From Prolixibacteraceae bacterium (GTDB lineage Bacteria > Bacteroidota > Bacteroidia > Bacteroidales > Prolixibacteraceae), in assembly GCA_003506435.1 (NCBI GenBank), contig DOAQ01000037.1, forward strand, positions 253,749-317,748: 64,000 nt of DNA, given 5' to 3'. Below, piece after piece: positions 8,821 through 17,453 of the stretch. Below the pieces are notes generated by a model. It had not been told where the DNA came from and searched no databases. It saw only the letters and a list, made by a program, of their open reading frames with translations. A program made the position numbers and the translations under genes. Every line of letters begins with the position of its first letter. The stretch's first letter is position 1.

Positions 8821-10359
8821 TTAGCCAACAACTGCCTTTTCATTCACCTTGTCCCAGCTAACAGTTTTTTTATTCACGTATGCTATATTGGCCAAGTTAA
8901 AAGTCACAGCTTCTTCGAACCCCGCATCAATATTGCAACTTGTTTTACCCTGCCCGCGGATGGCATCAACCCATTCTTTGATATGCAGGAAAGTTGCATC
9001 GATCACTTTACCATCAATAAATGTCGGGCCGTAGCCTCCTTTCATATACGTCTTTGATGTTGCAGAGGAAATCGCATCCACATCGGCATTGGGTTCATAA
9101 TAATACAAAGGGTCAGAGCCTTCGACATCAACTCCTTTGTACCGTTCCGAATTACCATCCTTGTACAGCATAATAGCCCGGTCTATATCCATTGAGGCTT
9201 CAGAACCTAAAATATGTGCCTGCCTGTATATTCCGTTTTTCAATGTACTGTCATACGTCAATGTCAGCCCTCTTTCAGGATAACTGAAAATAGCATTCAT
9301 GACATCGGGCATGTCGCCATGGTTTTTGTAATAATATTGTCCGCCCAATGCAACTACTGTTTCAGGAATTCCAAGTCCCAAAACCTGGTTCACACAATCG
9401 TAGGTGTGGGAAAAATCATTTCCGATAACTCCCGTACCATAATCGCTGTAACGCTGCCAGTTAAAATATCGTCTGGAATCAAATTCATGCCAGGGGGCAT
9501 TGCTCAGGAATTCTTTCCAGTTAATATTGTCAGGGTTTCCCAAATGGTCAAATTTCCGCTTCCTTATCCAGGCCCCATCCAGGCTGTTCCTGTTCGTGTA
9601 GGTCTGCACCATGGATACTTCTCCTAATGCCCCTTTCAGGTATAACTCATTGGCTATCTTAAAACTCATTTGTTGGCGGTTTTCATGCCCAAGCTGGAAA
9701 ATAACGCCTGTCGATTTGATGGTGTCCCTCAATTCGATAGCTTCCTCAATGCTATGTGTCATCGGTTTTTCGAGGTAAATATGTTTCCCGGCCTTGGCTG
9801 CTTCTATGGCAATCCGGGCATGGGTGTGGTCAGGCGTAGCTATTACGATTGCATCAATCTCATCGCTTGCAATCATTTCCCTGTAGGTAGAATATATTTT
9901 TATTGGCTTTGAATCCTCCTTACTATTGATGGGGCGTACAAATTCAACAGCCCGCTGAACATGTATTTGGAAGGTATCGCATACCCCTGCAAATTCAATG
10001 TTTAAATCCTCCTGATCAAAAAAGGATTGAACCCACTTGGAATATCCTCCATTTTTCTTATTCATGTCGATCTTCTCAGGGTGAACATACCCAAAAGACT
10101 GAAGTAACTGTTCACCCCGCCATCCGTGGCCAACCAAGCCAAACCGGATACGGTTGCTGCCGGTTCCTGTAGGTGGCAACAATTTTTCCTTTGGCGCATC
10201 AAAGCTTTTAATCCCCAGATTCTTCAGGGGATCGTTTATTTTCATTGATGCTTCTTTGTCAATGTTGCCTTTAAAAGCAAAGGCAAAATAGCCCAGAAAT
10301 GGCACTGTCGCTAAGCCTTTTAAAAAGTCCCTTCGGATAATGTTTTTATTGTTTTTCAT
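8821..10359 (-). CDS. Tat-exported Gfo/Idh/MocA oxidoreductase (first of two)
   Basis: The 512-residue protein opens with a twin-arginine signal (RRDFLK, residues 9-14). The Rossmann region begins with IRFGLVGHGWRG (71-82), continues with VIATPDHTH (172-180), and has the family's EKP motif at 197-199 with the catalytic-lysine context. The C-terminal half is the alpha/beta sheet domain. Such enzymes oxidise or reduce sugar carbons with tightly bound NAD(P); exported members fold with cofactor inside the cell, which explains the Tat signal. The start codon overlaps the 3' end of the CBM9-like gene by 14 bases. It shares only general family similarity with the second Gfo/Idh/MocA protein at 24382-25788, so the two may act on different positions or sugars. 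Confidence 0.92.
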   Translation of the reverse strand: MKNNKNIIRRDFLKGLATVPFLGYFAFAFKGNIDKEASMKINDPLKNLGIKSFDAPKEKLLPPTGTGSNRIRFGLVGHGWRGEQLLQSFGYVHPEKIDMNKKNGGYSKWVQSFFDQEDLNIEFAGVCDTFQIHVQRAVEFVRPINSKEDSKPIKIYSTYREMIASDEIDAIVIATPDHTHARIAIEAAKAGKHIYLEKPMTHSIEEAIELRDTIKSTGVIFQLGHENRQQMSFKIANELYLKGALGEVSMVQTYTNRNSLDGAWIRKRKFDHLGNPDNINWKEFLSNAPWHEFDSRRYFNWQRYSDYGTGVIGNDFSHTYDCVNQVLGLGIPETVVALGGQYYYKNHGDMPDVMNAIFSYPERGLTLTYDSTLKNGIYRQAHILGSEASMDIDRAIMLYKDGNSERYKGVDVEGSDPLYYYEPNADVDAISSATSKTYMKGGYGPTFIDGKVIDATFLHIKEWVDAIRGQGKTSCNIDAGFEEAVTFNLANIAYVNKKTVSWDKVNEKAVVG

Positions 10360-11047
10360 CTCTTATTATATTTTCGTCACGCCTCAAAATAAGATCGCCG
10401 AAAGCATAGGGCGATCGAAAAGGTCTGGCTCCAACCCAGTCAAAAAAACTGTTTCGGATACCATCTTTATCGCCACAGGCAAAATCGGCGCCCAACTTTA
10501 GACCCTCAACTGGCTTTAATCCGATTTCAGCCCAAGAGATGCTGATCTCGATGATATAACCATTGTCTGTATCTGTTGAATCATTTAGAGTACCCAATAG
10601 ACTGACAGCATATTTAGCTTCACCATTCCATTCCGGATTTGTACCACAATCGGCGCTACCCCGGTCGTCCTTTTTTTGCCCCAAAAGATTGATATGGTAA
10701 ATCAGATCATTTTCATCCCAACAGGAATCTTTTTCATTTAATGGATCGATGAGGAACTCAATCATATCGTCCAGCCATAATTCGCGATGATCAAGGACAG
10801 TTTGGTTGGCTTGCAAATCATCATTTTTTACCTCATAAGCCAGGTAGAGGTTTTGTTCGTCCCAAAGAGAACGTATCTTCATCTGGTTATCACCTTTTGC
10901 CGTGGTATCCTTCAGAAGGATTACACTTGCACGATTCCATTCGCTGAGGTCGGCATCAATGACAATTGGATTAACTATATAGTCAGAGATGTACTCTTTC
11001 GCATGTACACCGGCCCATATCATCATTATCAACAAAATCCATGTCAT
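10346..11047 (-). CDS. CBM9-like carbohydrate-binding protein
   Basis: The 233-residue protein has a short signal (residues 1-16, ending VHA) and one domain of the CBM9/DOMON-like type: VIDADLSEWNRA near 30-40, SLWDEQNLYLAYEVKNDD near 64-81, ELWLDDMIEFLIDP near 88-101 and ISISWAEIGL near 168-177. These domains bind sugars at reducing ends in CBM9 enzymes; stand-alone copies occur in Bacteroidota glycan loci. No catalytic domain is attached. It starts 7 bases after the GH106 stop and overlaps the oxidoreductase gene by 14 bases, so it is translated together with both. It could deliver the glycan end to the oxidoreductase. Confidence 0.82.
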   Translation of the reverse strand: MTWILLIMMIWAGVHAKEYISDYIVNPIVIDADLSEWNRASVILLKDTTAKGDNQMKIRSLWDEQNLYLAYEVKNDDLQANQTVLDHRELWLDDMIEFLIDPLNEKDSCWDENDLIYHINLLGQKKDDRGSADCGTNPEWNGEAKYAVSLLGTLNDSTDTDNGYIIEISISWAEIGLKPVEGLKLGADFACGDKDGIRNSFFDWVGARPFRSPYAFGDLILRRDENIIRDEKQ

Positions 11048-11054
11048 GAAATGA

Positions 11055-14036
11055 TCAATTTAATTTGAATGTTGCTTTTCCAACGGATACAATTTTTACA
11101 GGCCCCAGTAACCCTGACTCTAAAAGCGGGGCATCCTGCCACAAAAAACCTTTCTTTAACGGACCGCCAACATGTTTGATATTGGTCTTTGTTATCCTCT
11201 TATTTTCCGGGAGCCGGGCATCGCCGGTCAACCGGTTTGACCAGGTATTGGCAACCTCAATCGTTAATTTGTTTTTTCCTGACTTCAGGAATTTTGTAAT
11301 ATCTGCACAATATGGAGATTTCCATAGAATACCAACAGGTTTGTCGTTCAGATAAACATCGGCAAGCAACCTGACATTACCTAAATCCAACAAAAACTGT
11401 ATTCCGGTCATATTAAAATCATCAGGAAGTTCAAATTCCTTATGGTAGGTAGCAATACCTGAAAAATATTTGATTCCTTCATCTGCATTTTCAGACCAGG
11501 AGTTCAGTGAAGGAAAGATGGCCGAAGCCGGAGCTCCCTTGCCTTCAGGAAACCGGATTTCCCATGATCCGGTAATCTCAAATTCAGTGGCATTTTTTTC
11601 GATGATAGCCTTGATCGTTTTTCCATTCGCAGCTTCCATATCGTATGATCCGCTTTCCCATGCGATCAGATCAAATTGACCACTTTCACCGGGTACAATA
11701 TCGACTGTCTTTCTATTTCCTGACTGTTCAGGGAAAAGTACTTTTCCGTCTTTGGCTACAGATAAAATCTGATTTTCATTTGGCTTTTCACTGAATACAA
11801 CAAAAACTGCTTCTTCAGGAGCCAGATTCAAAGCCAAAGCCGTTCCTTCGTCAACTTGTTTGTAAAGAACACATTTCCGAATTTCTCCAGTTTCAGGGAA
11901 CCAGAATTCAGGAATTTTGTCCTTCACACGAAAAGTGGCAGTTACATTTTCTACTGTTTTATTTTTATTTCTAATGAAGTAAATATCTTTCCTGTCTGTT
12001 CTCCGGTGAATATAATCCAGGTTCGTACCGCTGTTGTCACTGATGAAGCTAAAGTCGCGGCCAACGCCTCTTTCCTGCATGATCTCTTTCAACGAACGCC
12101 CCCAAATTACTTTCCCTTTACCGTATTGATTTTCTTTGACCGTTTCTCCATCACACTTTCCCCATAGTTCATCGGCGATTTTCCGGACTTCTTCATCCCT
12201 TAATGGGTAATCGGTCAAGCCATTTGTCCTGGTTGGTTTTGGACCAACAATAGTAATACCCGAACGTACAAGTTCACGTATTTTTTTTAGCACATCCAAA
12301 TCTATGTCTTTCCGGTCGGGGAGTACCAGCAATTCATAACTCATCCCATCGGGAAGAACAATTTTACCTTTACGTTCCTCCATTCGGGTAAGAATAACCT
12401 CGGGATTGGTCACATCATAGTCATACCCATAACCAAGCGACGGATCGATATTCTTTTCGGGGACATAATTATATCCCTGATCGCCATAGTAATAACATAC
12501 ATCTCCCACAAACAGTCCCTGACGCAGAAGATAACAACATCTTGATAAATAATCCATGAATGGTTTTACTTTTGGCCACCATACTCTTCCGGGTCCCATG
12601 TGGGTCCCGGCATAAAATGCCCAACCTGGATTATGATTGCCATCGGGATGATGTGGAAAAGTATGCATTGTGATCTTATTCATTCCATTGCAAAATGAGT
12701 TATCGGCAATCGATTTCAGATCACATGGACCTTCCTGCCACATTTCCCAACTCGTAAAAGCTTCCTGGTCAACCAGTTTTTTTCCATAGATATGGGCTGC
12801 ACTGGCAATTTCCTTTACAAGAGAGGTAGATGAACCTTGCCAGAATTCACCCCTTGGAATATCCAGTGCGCCAAGCGCTTTCAATGCTTCAACCGGTACG
12901 GGCCCGGGTCCGCCCGATTCAGCACAAAGCTGAAGTCCGTATTTATTGGAAATACCGGTGGCATTTTTATAATGTGCATCAACGATCAGATCGCAAATAG
13001 TTTTTTCAAAATCGTATTTAAAGCGTTTGGTTACTTCCTCATTCTGAACAGTATTACCTAGCAAAACAGGAAGGTATGGAATAATGCTATATCCGCGACG
13101 GTTAAAAAATTCATTCTGAAAGTTGGGGGTCCAACTGATTCCCCATACTTCGTAACTGCACAAATAGAGGTACTTTAAAGCATTATTCCCAAGGCTTATT
13201 TTTTCCGTCTGCAACCGGTCGATGATGGTTTGAAAATATGCCTCGGTAGCTTCGGGATTAAAATGATCAATCACAAGACCTTGGGAATTCAGGCTCGGTG
13301 AATGAAGCATTTTGCCAGTATTGGTACAGACAAAACGGGTTATTGCCCATTCTCCTTCCGGAACATCCCATTCAAGTTTCCCTGTTTCATCCATTTGAGC
13401 TGATAAATCTTTTATCGAGGACTGTTCTTTTATTATTTTCCCTTCCGCATTTGGATAAGCTAATACCGCAATATCTTTATAAAAAACAGGTGTTCCATCC
13501 GAATCTTTGGGCGTTTTTTCCGGAAACGAAGGAAAAGGAAGCTTTTCAGAAAAACGGGCAGGGCCTTTAACAACGACCTTTTCTGAAGAAAACAAAGCCA
13601 TATTGGCATGTTCGGGCTTTACCCATGAACCGCCCGCATTCCAACTGCTTGAGGTAATCAGGCCCAATTCAAGCCCCAAGCGATCAGCCTCATTGATGGC
13701 ATGATGAATTGCCTTGAGTGATTCTTCTCCAAGGAAGGCCGGACCTGCAGGAATTTCTCCCTGTTCAGGGAAACGCTCACCGCAATCAAAAATATCAAAT
13801 CCCCCCATCCCTTTCGCTTTGATCTCTTCCAGATCACTTGTCAACTGCGAATAATCAAAATTCCCGTTCGTCCACACCCAATAAGCCCAAGGACGGGCAG
13901 TAGCCGGAGGGTTTTTAAAACCTTCTTCCATGTTGATTTCTTCTGAAATATTGTTTTGTTGCAATTTCGTTCCGGTCTGACAACAGGATAACAATAATCC
14001 CAGAGTGGCAAAATACAGGATAGGCGCTTTTTTCAT
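11055..14036 (-). CDS. GH106 alpha-L-rhamnosidase lipoprotein
   Basis: The ATG at 14036 is preferred over one at 14099 because it gives a lipoprotein signal (LLLSCC) directly. The roughly 993-residue protein has the GH106 opening FKNPPATARPWAYWVW, then FLGEESLKAIHHAI and TSSSWNAGGSWV, the ESGGPGPVPVEALKALGALD block, and WWPKVKPFMDYLSRCC in the middle. The last 170 residues are a galactose-binding-type beta-sandwich ending with NTWSNRL and SGLLGPV. GH106 enzymes release terminal alpha-L-rhamnose, for example from pectic side chains. It shares all of these blocks with the protein at 57435-60377. It is followed at 7 bases by the CBM9-like gene. Confidence 0.9.
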   Translation of the reverse strand: MKKAPILYFATLGLLLSCCQTGTKLQQNNISEEINMEEGFKNPPATARPWAYWVWTNGNFDYSQLTSDLEEIKAKGMGGFDIFDCGERFPEQGEIPAGPAFLGEESLKAIHHAINEADRLGLELGLITSSSWNAGGSWVKPEHANMALFSSEKVVVKGPARFSEKLPFPSFPEKTPKDSDGTPVFYKDIAVLAYPNAEGKIIKEQSSIKDLSAQMDETGKLEWDVPEGEWAITRFVCTNTGKMLHSPSLNSQGLVIDHFNPEATEAYFQTIIDRLQTEKISLGNNALKYLYLCSYEVWGISWTPNFQNEFFNRRGYSIIPYLPVLLGNTVQNEEVTKRFKYDFEKTICDLIVDAHYKNATGISNKYGLQLCAESGGPGPVPVEALKALGALDIPRGEFWQGSSTSLVKEIASAAHIYGKKLVDQEAFTSWEMWQEGPCDLKSIADNSFCNGMNKITMHTFPHHPDGNHNPGWAFYAGTHMGPGRVWWPKVKPFMDYLSRCCYLLRQGLFVGDVCYYYGDQGYNYVPEKNIDPSLGYGYDYDVTNPEVILTRMEERKGKIVLPDGMSYELLVLPDRKDIDLDVLKKIRELVRSGITIVGPKPTRTNGLTDYPLRDEEVRKIADELWGKCDGETVKENQYGKGKVIWGRSLKEIMQERGVGRDFSFISDNSGTNLDYIHRRTDRKDIYFIRNKNKTVENVTATFRVKDKIPEFWFPETGEIRKCVLYKQVDEGTALALNLAPEEAVFVVFSEKPNENQILSVAKDGKVLFPEQSGNRKTVDIVPGESGQFDLIAWESGSYDMEAANGKTIKAIIEKNATEFEITGSWEIRFPEGKGAPASAIFPSLNSWSENADEGIKYFSGIATYHKEFELPDDFNMTGIQFLLDLGNVRLLADVYLNDKPVGILWKSPYCADITKFLKSGKNKLTIEVANTWSNRLTGDARLPENKRITKTNIKHVGGPLKKGFLWQDAPLLESGLLGPVKIVSVGKATFKLN

Positions 14037-14109
14037 ATTTTTATATTTTATACTTAGATTCATCGAATGAGTCAGCTCCACAAAAGAGAGATTGGGCAAA
14101 ATCTTCCGA

Positions 14110-15546
14110 TCAGTTATTCTCTGGAGGAAAAACCACCTTTATAGGTTTGGCCATTTTGCCCTTCATTTCATAAGGTAATTGCCAGACATGACCTGATGAA
14201 TCGCCAAAGTAGAGTTTGGAGATACTAAATTTATCCGGGTTACCATCGGCCCAGAAGTATAAAAACGGGTCTTGTGCATTAATTGGACGGCGCACGTAAG
14301 TATGATTTCGCGGACTGTTATTCGTAATCTGTTTTATTTTCTTCCATGTTTTGCCTTCATCTGCCGATTCGTAAAAAGCCAATTCACCACCAGCACCCCA
14401 AAGCTGTGGTCCGTTAACCAAAGGGGCAACAACCAACCATTTGTCATCCAGGAGGTATAAGCTGCCGGCATCATAATTATGATCTGAATCGCCCACTGCT
14501 GAAGTCACCCAGTCGCTTCCCGTCCAACGGGTTAACTTCCATTGGTAGGGTGAATTTTTTGGACCAGGTTCATGTCCCCTGCTGGTTACATAAAGACAAA
14601 CCGGATGCCCGTCTTTATCAAATCCCATATCGCATAGATAAACATTTAAACCCTGTTCCTGATAGTTTATCACCCTGGCAGGATTTTCGACTTCTATTAT
14701 GGGAATATTAAGAGGGTTATCTTCAACTGATGTCCACGTTTTCCCAAGATCAGAAGTTTCAATATAATACAGATCCGTTCGTTTATCTACATTTCCATCA
14801 GGATGACGATTGAAGAAAGTCCCTACAGTATTACCATTCCGGGTGCTTATCTGATAATGCCCTCCTTTGGTGTCCCCAGGTTCCAGAATAGCGGCCAACG
14901 GGTGGTCATCACTCCAGTTGAAACCATCGGTACTGGTTTCAAAATACAGTAACCTTACACCTGTGTATTTCGTGAACAAATTCAAAAATCCTTTCCCTTC
15001 AATATACCAAGGCTGCGGATAAGCCATCTCCTCCATAGTTATCTGTTCAAACTTTTCAATATCATACGGATTTATACTTCTATACTTGAACCCAGGTCTT
15101 GCCCTTCCTCTTCCATTTACAAAAACCCAGATATAGCCTTTGTCGTCAATCTGAATAACAGGATTGTCATGAGGATCTTTCACTCCCATTTTATCACAAA
15201 CAATAGTTGGTTGGGATACCTTATGGGTTTTATGGTCATAACAACCTATCATACAAAGAAGATATTTTTCAGTACTGTCAGTGGTCCCTCCATAGACAAA
15301 GAATGTCTTGTCAGCTTCTTTGGCATAAATAGCTAAAGGCAAATGGTTTGTTGTATATGTACCTAAACCTCCCGAATATTTATCTCCATATTCATATTTC
15401 TGGTTCAGTTCGAACCAGATTCCCCTATAGCCGTCGAACTTTTGATTATCCCTGCCGGTCGGTTTTAATTCAAAAACAGGGTCTTGGGCATAACTACTCA
15501 TACCTAATATTAGGCTGTATATTATCAATAATAATCTATTCCTCAT
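14110..15546 (-). CDS. BNR_4-type beta-propeller protein, possible polysaccharide lyase
   Basis: The 478-residue protein has a signal peptide (residues 1-20, ending SYA) and one propeller domain. Its start, DGYRGIWFELNQ near residue 40, is the mark of the BNR_4 family. Repeated blade motifs follow, such as TSDLGKTWT and SADEGKTWK. Related seven-bladed propellers include the ulvan lyases PL24 and PL25 and the rhamnose-glucuronate lyase PL27, all of which cut beside rhamnose. The rhamnosidase-rich neighbourhood makes such a lyase role attractive, but catalytic His/Tyr residues cannot be assigned without a structure alignment. It lies between the GH106 gene and an EF-hand-rich gene. Confidence 0.8.
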   Translation of the reverse strand: MRNRLLLIIYSLILGMSSYAQDPVFELKPTGRDNQKFDGYRGIWFELNQKYEYGDKYSGGLGTYTTNHLPLAIYAKEADKTFFVYGGTTDSTEKYLLCMIGCYDHKTHKVSQPTIVCDKMGVKDPHDNPVIQIDDKGYIWVFVNGRGRARPGFKYRSINPYDIEKFEQITMEEMAYPQPWYIEGKGFLNLFTKYTGVRLLYFETSTDGFNWSDDHPLAAILEPGDTKGGHYQISTRNGNTVGTFFNRHPDGNVDKRTDLYYIETSDLGKTWTSVEDNPLNIPIIEVENPARVINYQEQGLNVYLCDMGFDKDGHPVCLYVTSRGHEPGPKNSPYQWKLTRWTGSDWVTSAVGDSDHNYDAGSLYLLDDKWLVVAPLVNGPQLWGAGGELAFYESADEGKTWKKIKQITNNSPRNHTYVRRPINAQDPFLYFWADGNPDKFSISKLYFGDSSGHVWQLPYEMKGKMAKPIKVVFPPENN

Positions 15547-15589
15547 GATTCCGAAAAGTATTTTTTCATATCAGAACTATATTAGAAAT

Positions 15590-17413
15590 TCATTTATAAT
15601 CAAGTAATTTATCCCAATTACTATTATAATATGCTTTAGCAATGTCAATCTCCCATTCTTTTTTATTTGTTCGTCTGGCCAGATCAAGAAGGTCGTTAAA
15701 CAAATAAAATTGAAGCCAGAAGCCCATGTGGTATTTTTGCCGGATTGATTTGGGGTGCATTAGCATTGCATACCATTTTACATTAAGGCCAGCTTTTGAA
15801 GCAACCTTCATCGCAATTGTTGCCTGTTGCCACATATCATTGGCAACCTTTGATTTTAGTGAGGTGAAATCATCGTAACTCAGAGATTCTGTTTTTATAA
15901 CCGGGCAATTATCATCAATGCCCAATTCTTTAAGCGAAACTATCTGCTCAAAATTCTTATCACCGTCTAAATCATATTCCATCCGGTCAATAAAACCATT
16001 GTTGTCGGTATCCATGTATTTAATAACCGGGAAAGGATTTACTACATCCACAGAGAGCCTTTCCGGTCCGTAACCATCATACAAGCCTCCCATTCCCTGA
16101 TAATAACAGGCGTTTTGATCAACCCTCCAATAGCCCGATTCGGCTCCATACAAATGGATTTTCCCATCGAATTTACTGACATACAAATTCCCTTTCCCTG
16201 AATTATCCAAGTCCCACTCACCCCTGTCGCCAACAGCATCTGTTTGAGGGTTATTATCCAACCCGCCTTTCCTTTTACCAGTAATGTATGGATCTTTGGG
16301 ATCACATAATTCCACTCTTTCCCATCTTTCGCAGTCATCATCTTCATCGTAGACAAAGTAAACCTCATCCCATTTTCCTCTTTCAAAAACAAGATTGTGG
16401 ATTGATTTATGATTCGGATAAATGAGCTCTGTTAGTTGGCGGACACGTGGATCCATAAAGTATTGGTCGCTTTCAGGCAAACCCCTCATAGCAGGAAAAG
16501 AATGCACCTGGTCCATATAATTGAACCCTGTTTTCCCCCTGAAATTAACAGTCATGTCGAAATCAAACTCATTTCCGGGAGCATTGTCATTATCAAGGTC
16601 ATAAGACATTGATATCCAACTAACATTACCAGTAAGCCTCGTTAGGTATTTATCGCCAGGCTTGCCCCTTACGGGATTGTCGATCACGCGGATAGCATAC
16701 TCTGTTAATCCATCGTTATCCGGATCGTAAAAAAGGAACGGGTTCTCCCAGTTTAAGCGGAGGTCGTTCATCTTTTCCGGTGAAGTATGAATTTTCAGAA
16801 ATAAACTCTGCCCCAGATAATCTTCATAGAAATCAGCCCGCCCGTCGTGTATCCATCCCCGAAGATTAAAGTTATTCCAGTCGATATAATTCATAATATC
16901 GTCCTTATCCATATCCATGTTGATCATTAAATGCCCGGGGCCCCACGGTGTATCTTTTTCTTGTTCTCCGACATACTCCGCGTAAATTTGCATGTCGGCA
17001 ACGTTATCGTCATCATTGTCGGCCCAATCAACTATCACATCTGAATAACTCCCGTAATTTCCATCCTTGTTCCTGTCTACCATCAGACAGTCACTATCAA
17101 TATCCCCTTCCAAATCACTTTCTTTCATATCATCGTCGTCATCAATCCATTGCACAGGAAAACTATTGATTGTTGTCTTCAAAATATCCGGGTCACCATC
17201 CTTATCCAAATCAATATACTCAACTGAATTTCCAGGTTCAGGAAAAGGTGGGCGGTATGGGTTTAAAGGTTTGTTTGAATTCCAGTACATGTATTGTTTT
17301 GCCCTATTACTATTTGATGTGCCTTTGCTTTCCTGTCCGTTGCCCTGCATTGTAAAAAACAAGAAGATGAATAATAAAAAACGAGAGAATCCCATAATAA
17401 AAGTTTTTGTCAT
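15590..17413 (-). CDS. Secreted Asp-rich calcium-binding protein of unknown function
   Basis: The 607-residue protein has a signal (residues 8-27) and many Asp-rich calcium-type loops: DLDKDGDPD (68-76), DRNKDGNYG (113-121), DNDDDNVAD (132-140), DPDNDGLTE (230-238), DLDNDNAPG, DEDDDCERW and DLDNSGKGN. One loop, at residues 468-479, has the full 12-residue EF-hand pattern (DTDNNGFIDRME). The C-terminal 110 residues are helical and lack such loops. I do not recognise a catalytic domain; conserved Trp and Tyr residues suggest a globular binding or enzymatic fold rather than a simple repeat protein. It sits between the M23-PKD and BNR_4 genes, 40 and 43 bases away. Confidence 0.75.
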   Translation of the reverse strand: MTKTFIMGFSRFLLFIFLFFTMQGNGQESKGTSNSNRAKQYMYWNSNKPLNPYRPPFPEPGNSVEYIDLDKDGDPDILKTTINSFPVQWIDDDDDMKESDLEGDIDSDCLMVDRNKDGNYGSYSDVIVDWADNDDDNVADMQIYAEYVGEQEKDTPWGPGHLMINMDMDKDDIMNYIDWNNFNLRGWIHDGRADFYEDYLGQSLFLKIHTSPEKMNDLRLNWENPFLFYDPDNDGLTEYAIRVIDNPVRGKPGDKYLTRLTGNVSWISMSYDLDNDNAPGNEFDFDMTVNFRGKTGFNYMDQVHSFPAMRGLPESDQYFMDPRVRQLTELIYPNHKSIHNLVFERGKWDEVYFVYDEDDDCERWERVELCDPKDPYITGKRKGGLDNNPQTDAVGDRGEWDLDNSGKGNLYVSKFDGKIHLYGAESGYWRVDQNACYYQGMGGLYDGYGPERLSVDVVNPFPVIKYMDTDNNGFIDRMEYDLDGDKNFEQIVSLKELGIDDNCPVIKTESLSYDDFTSLKSKVANDMWQQATIAMKVASKAGLNVKWYAMLMHPKSIRQKYHMGFWLQFYLFNDLLDLARRTNKKEWEIDIAKAYYNSNWDKLLDYK

Positions 17414-17453
17414 TGTTTACACCTGTAACCCTGCATTGTATTTTTTATTCGTT

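Noticed and set aside
9214..9627. Open frame of 137 codons on the plus strand
   Set aside because: It lies wholly inside the Gfo/Idh/MocA gene on the other strand, has no family motif, and its amino-acid mix is that of a reverse-strand shadow.
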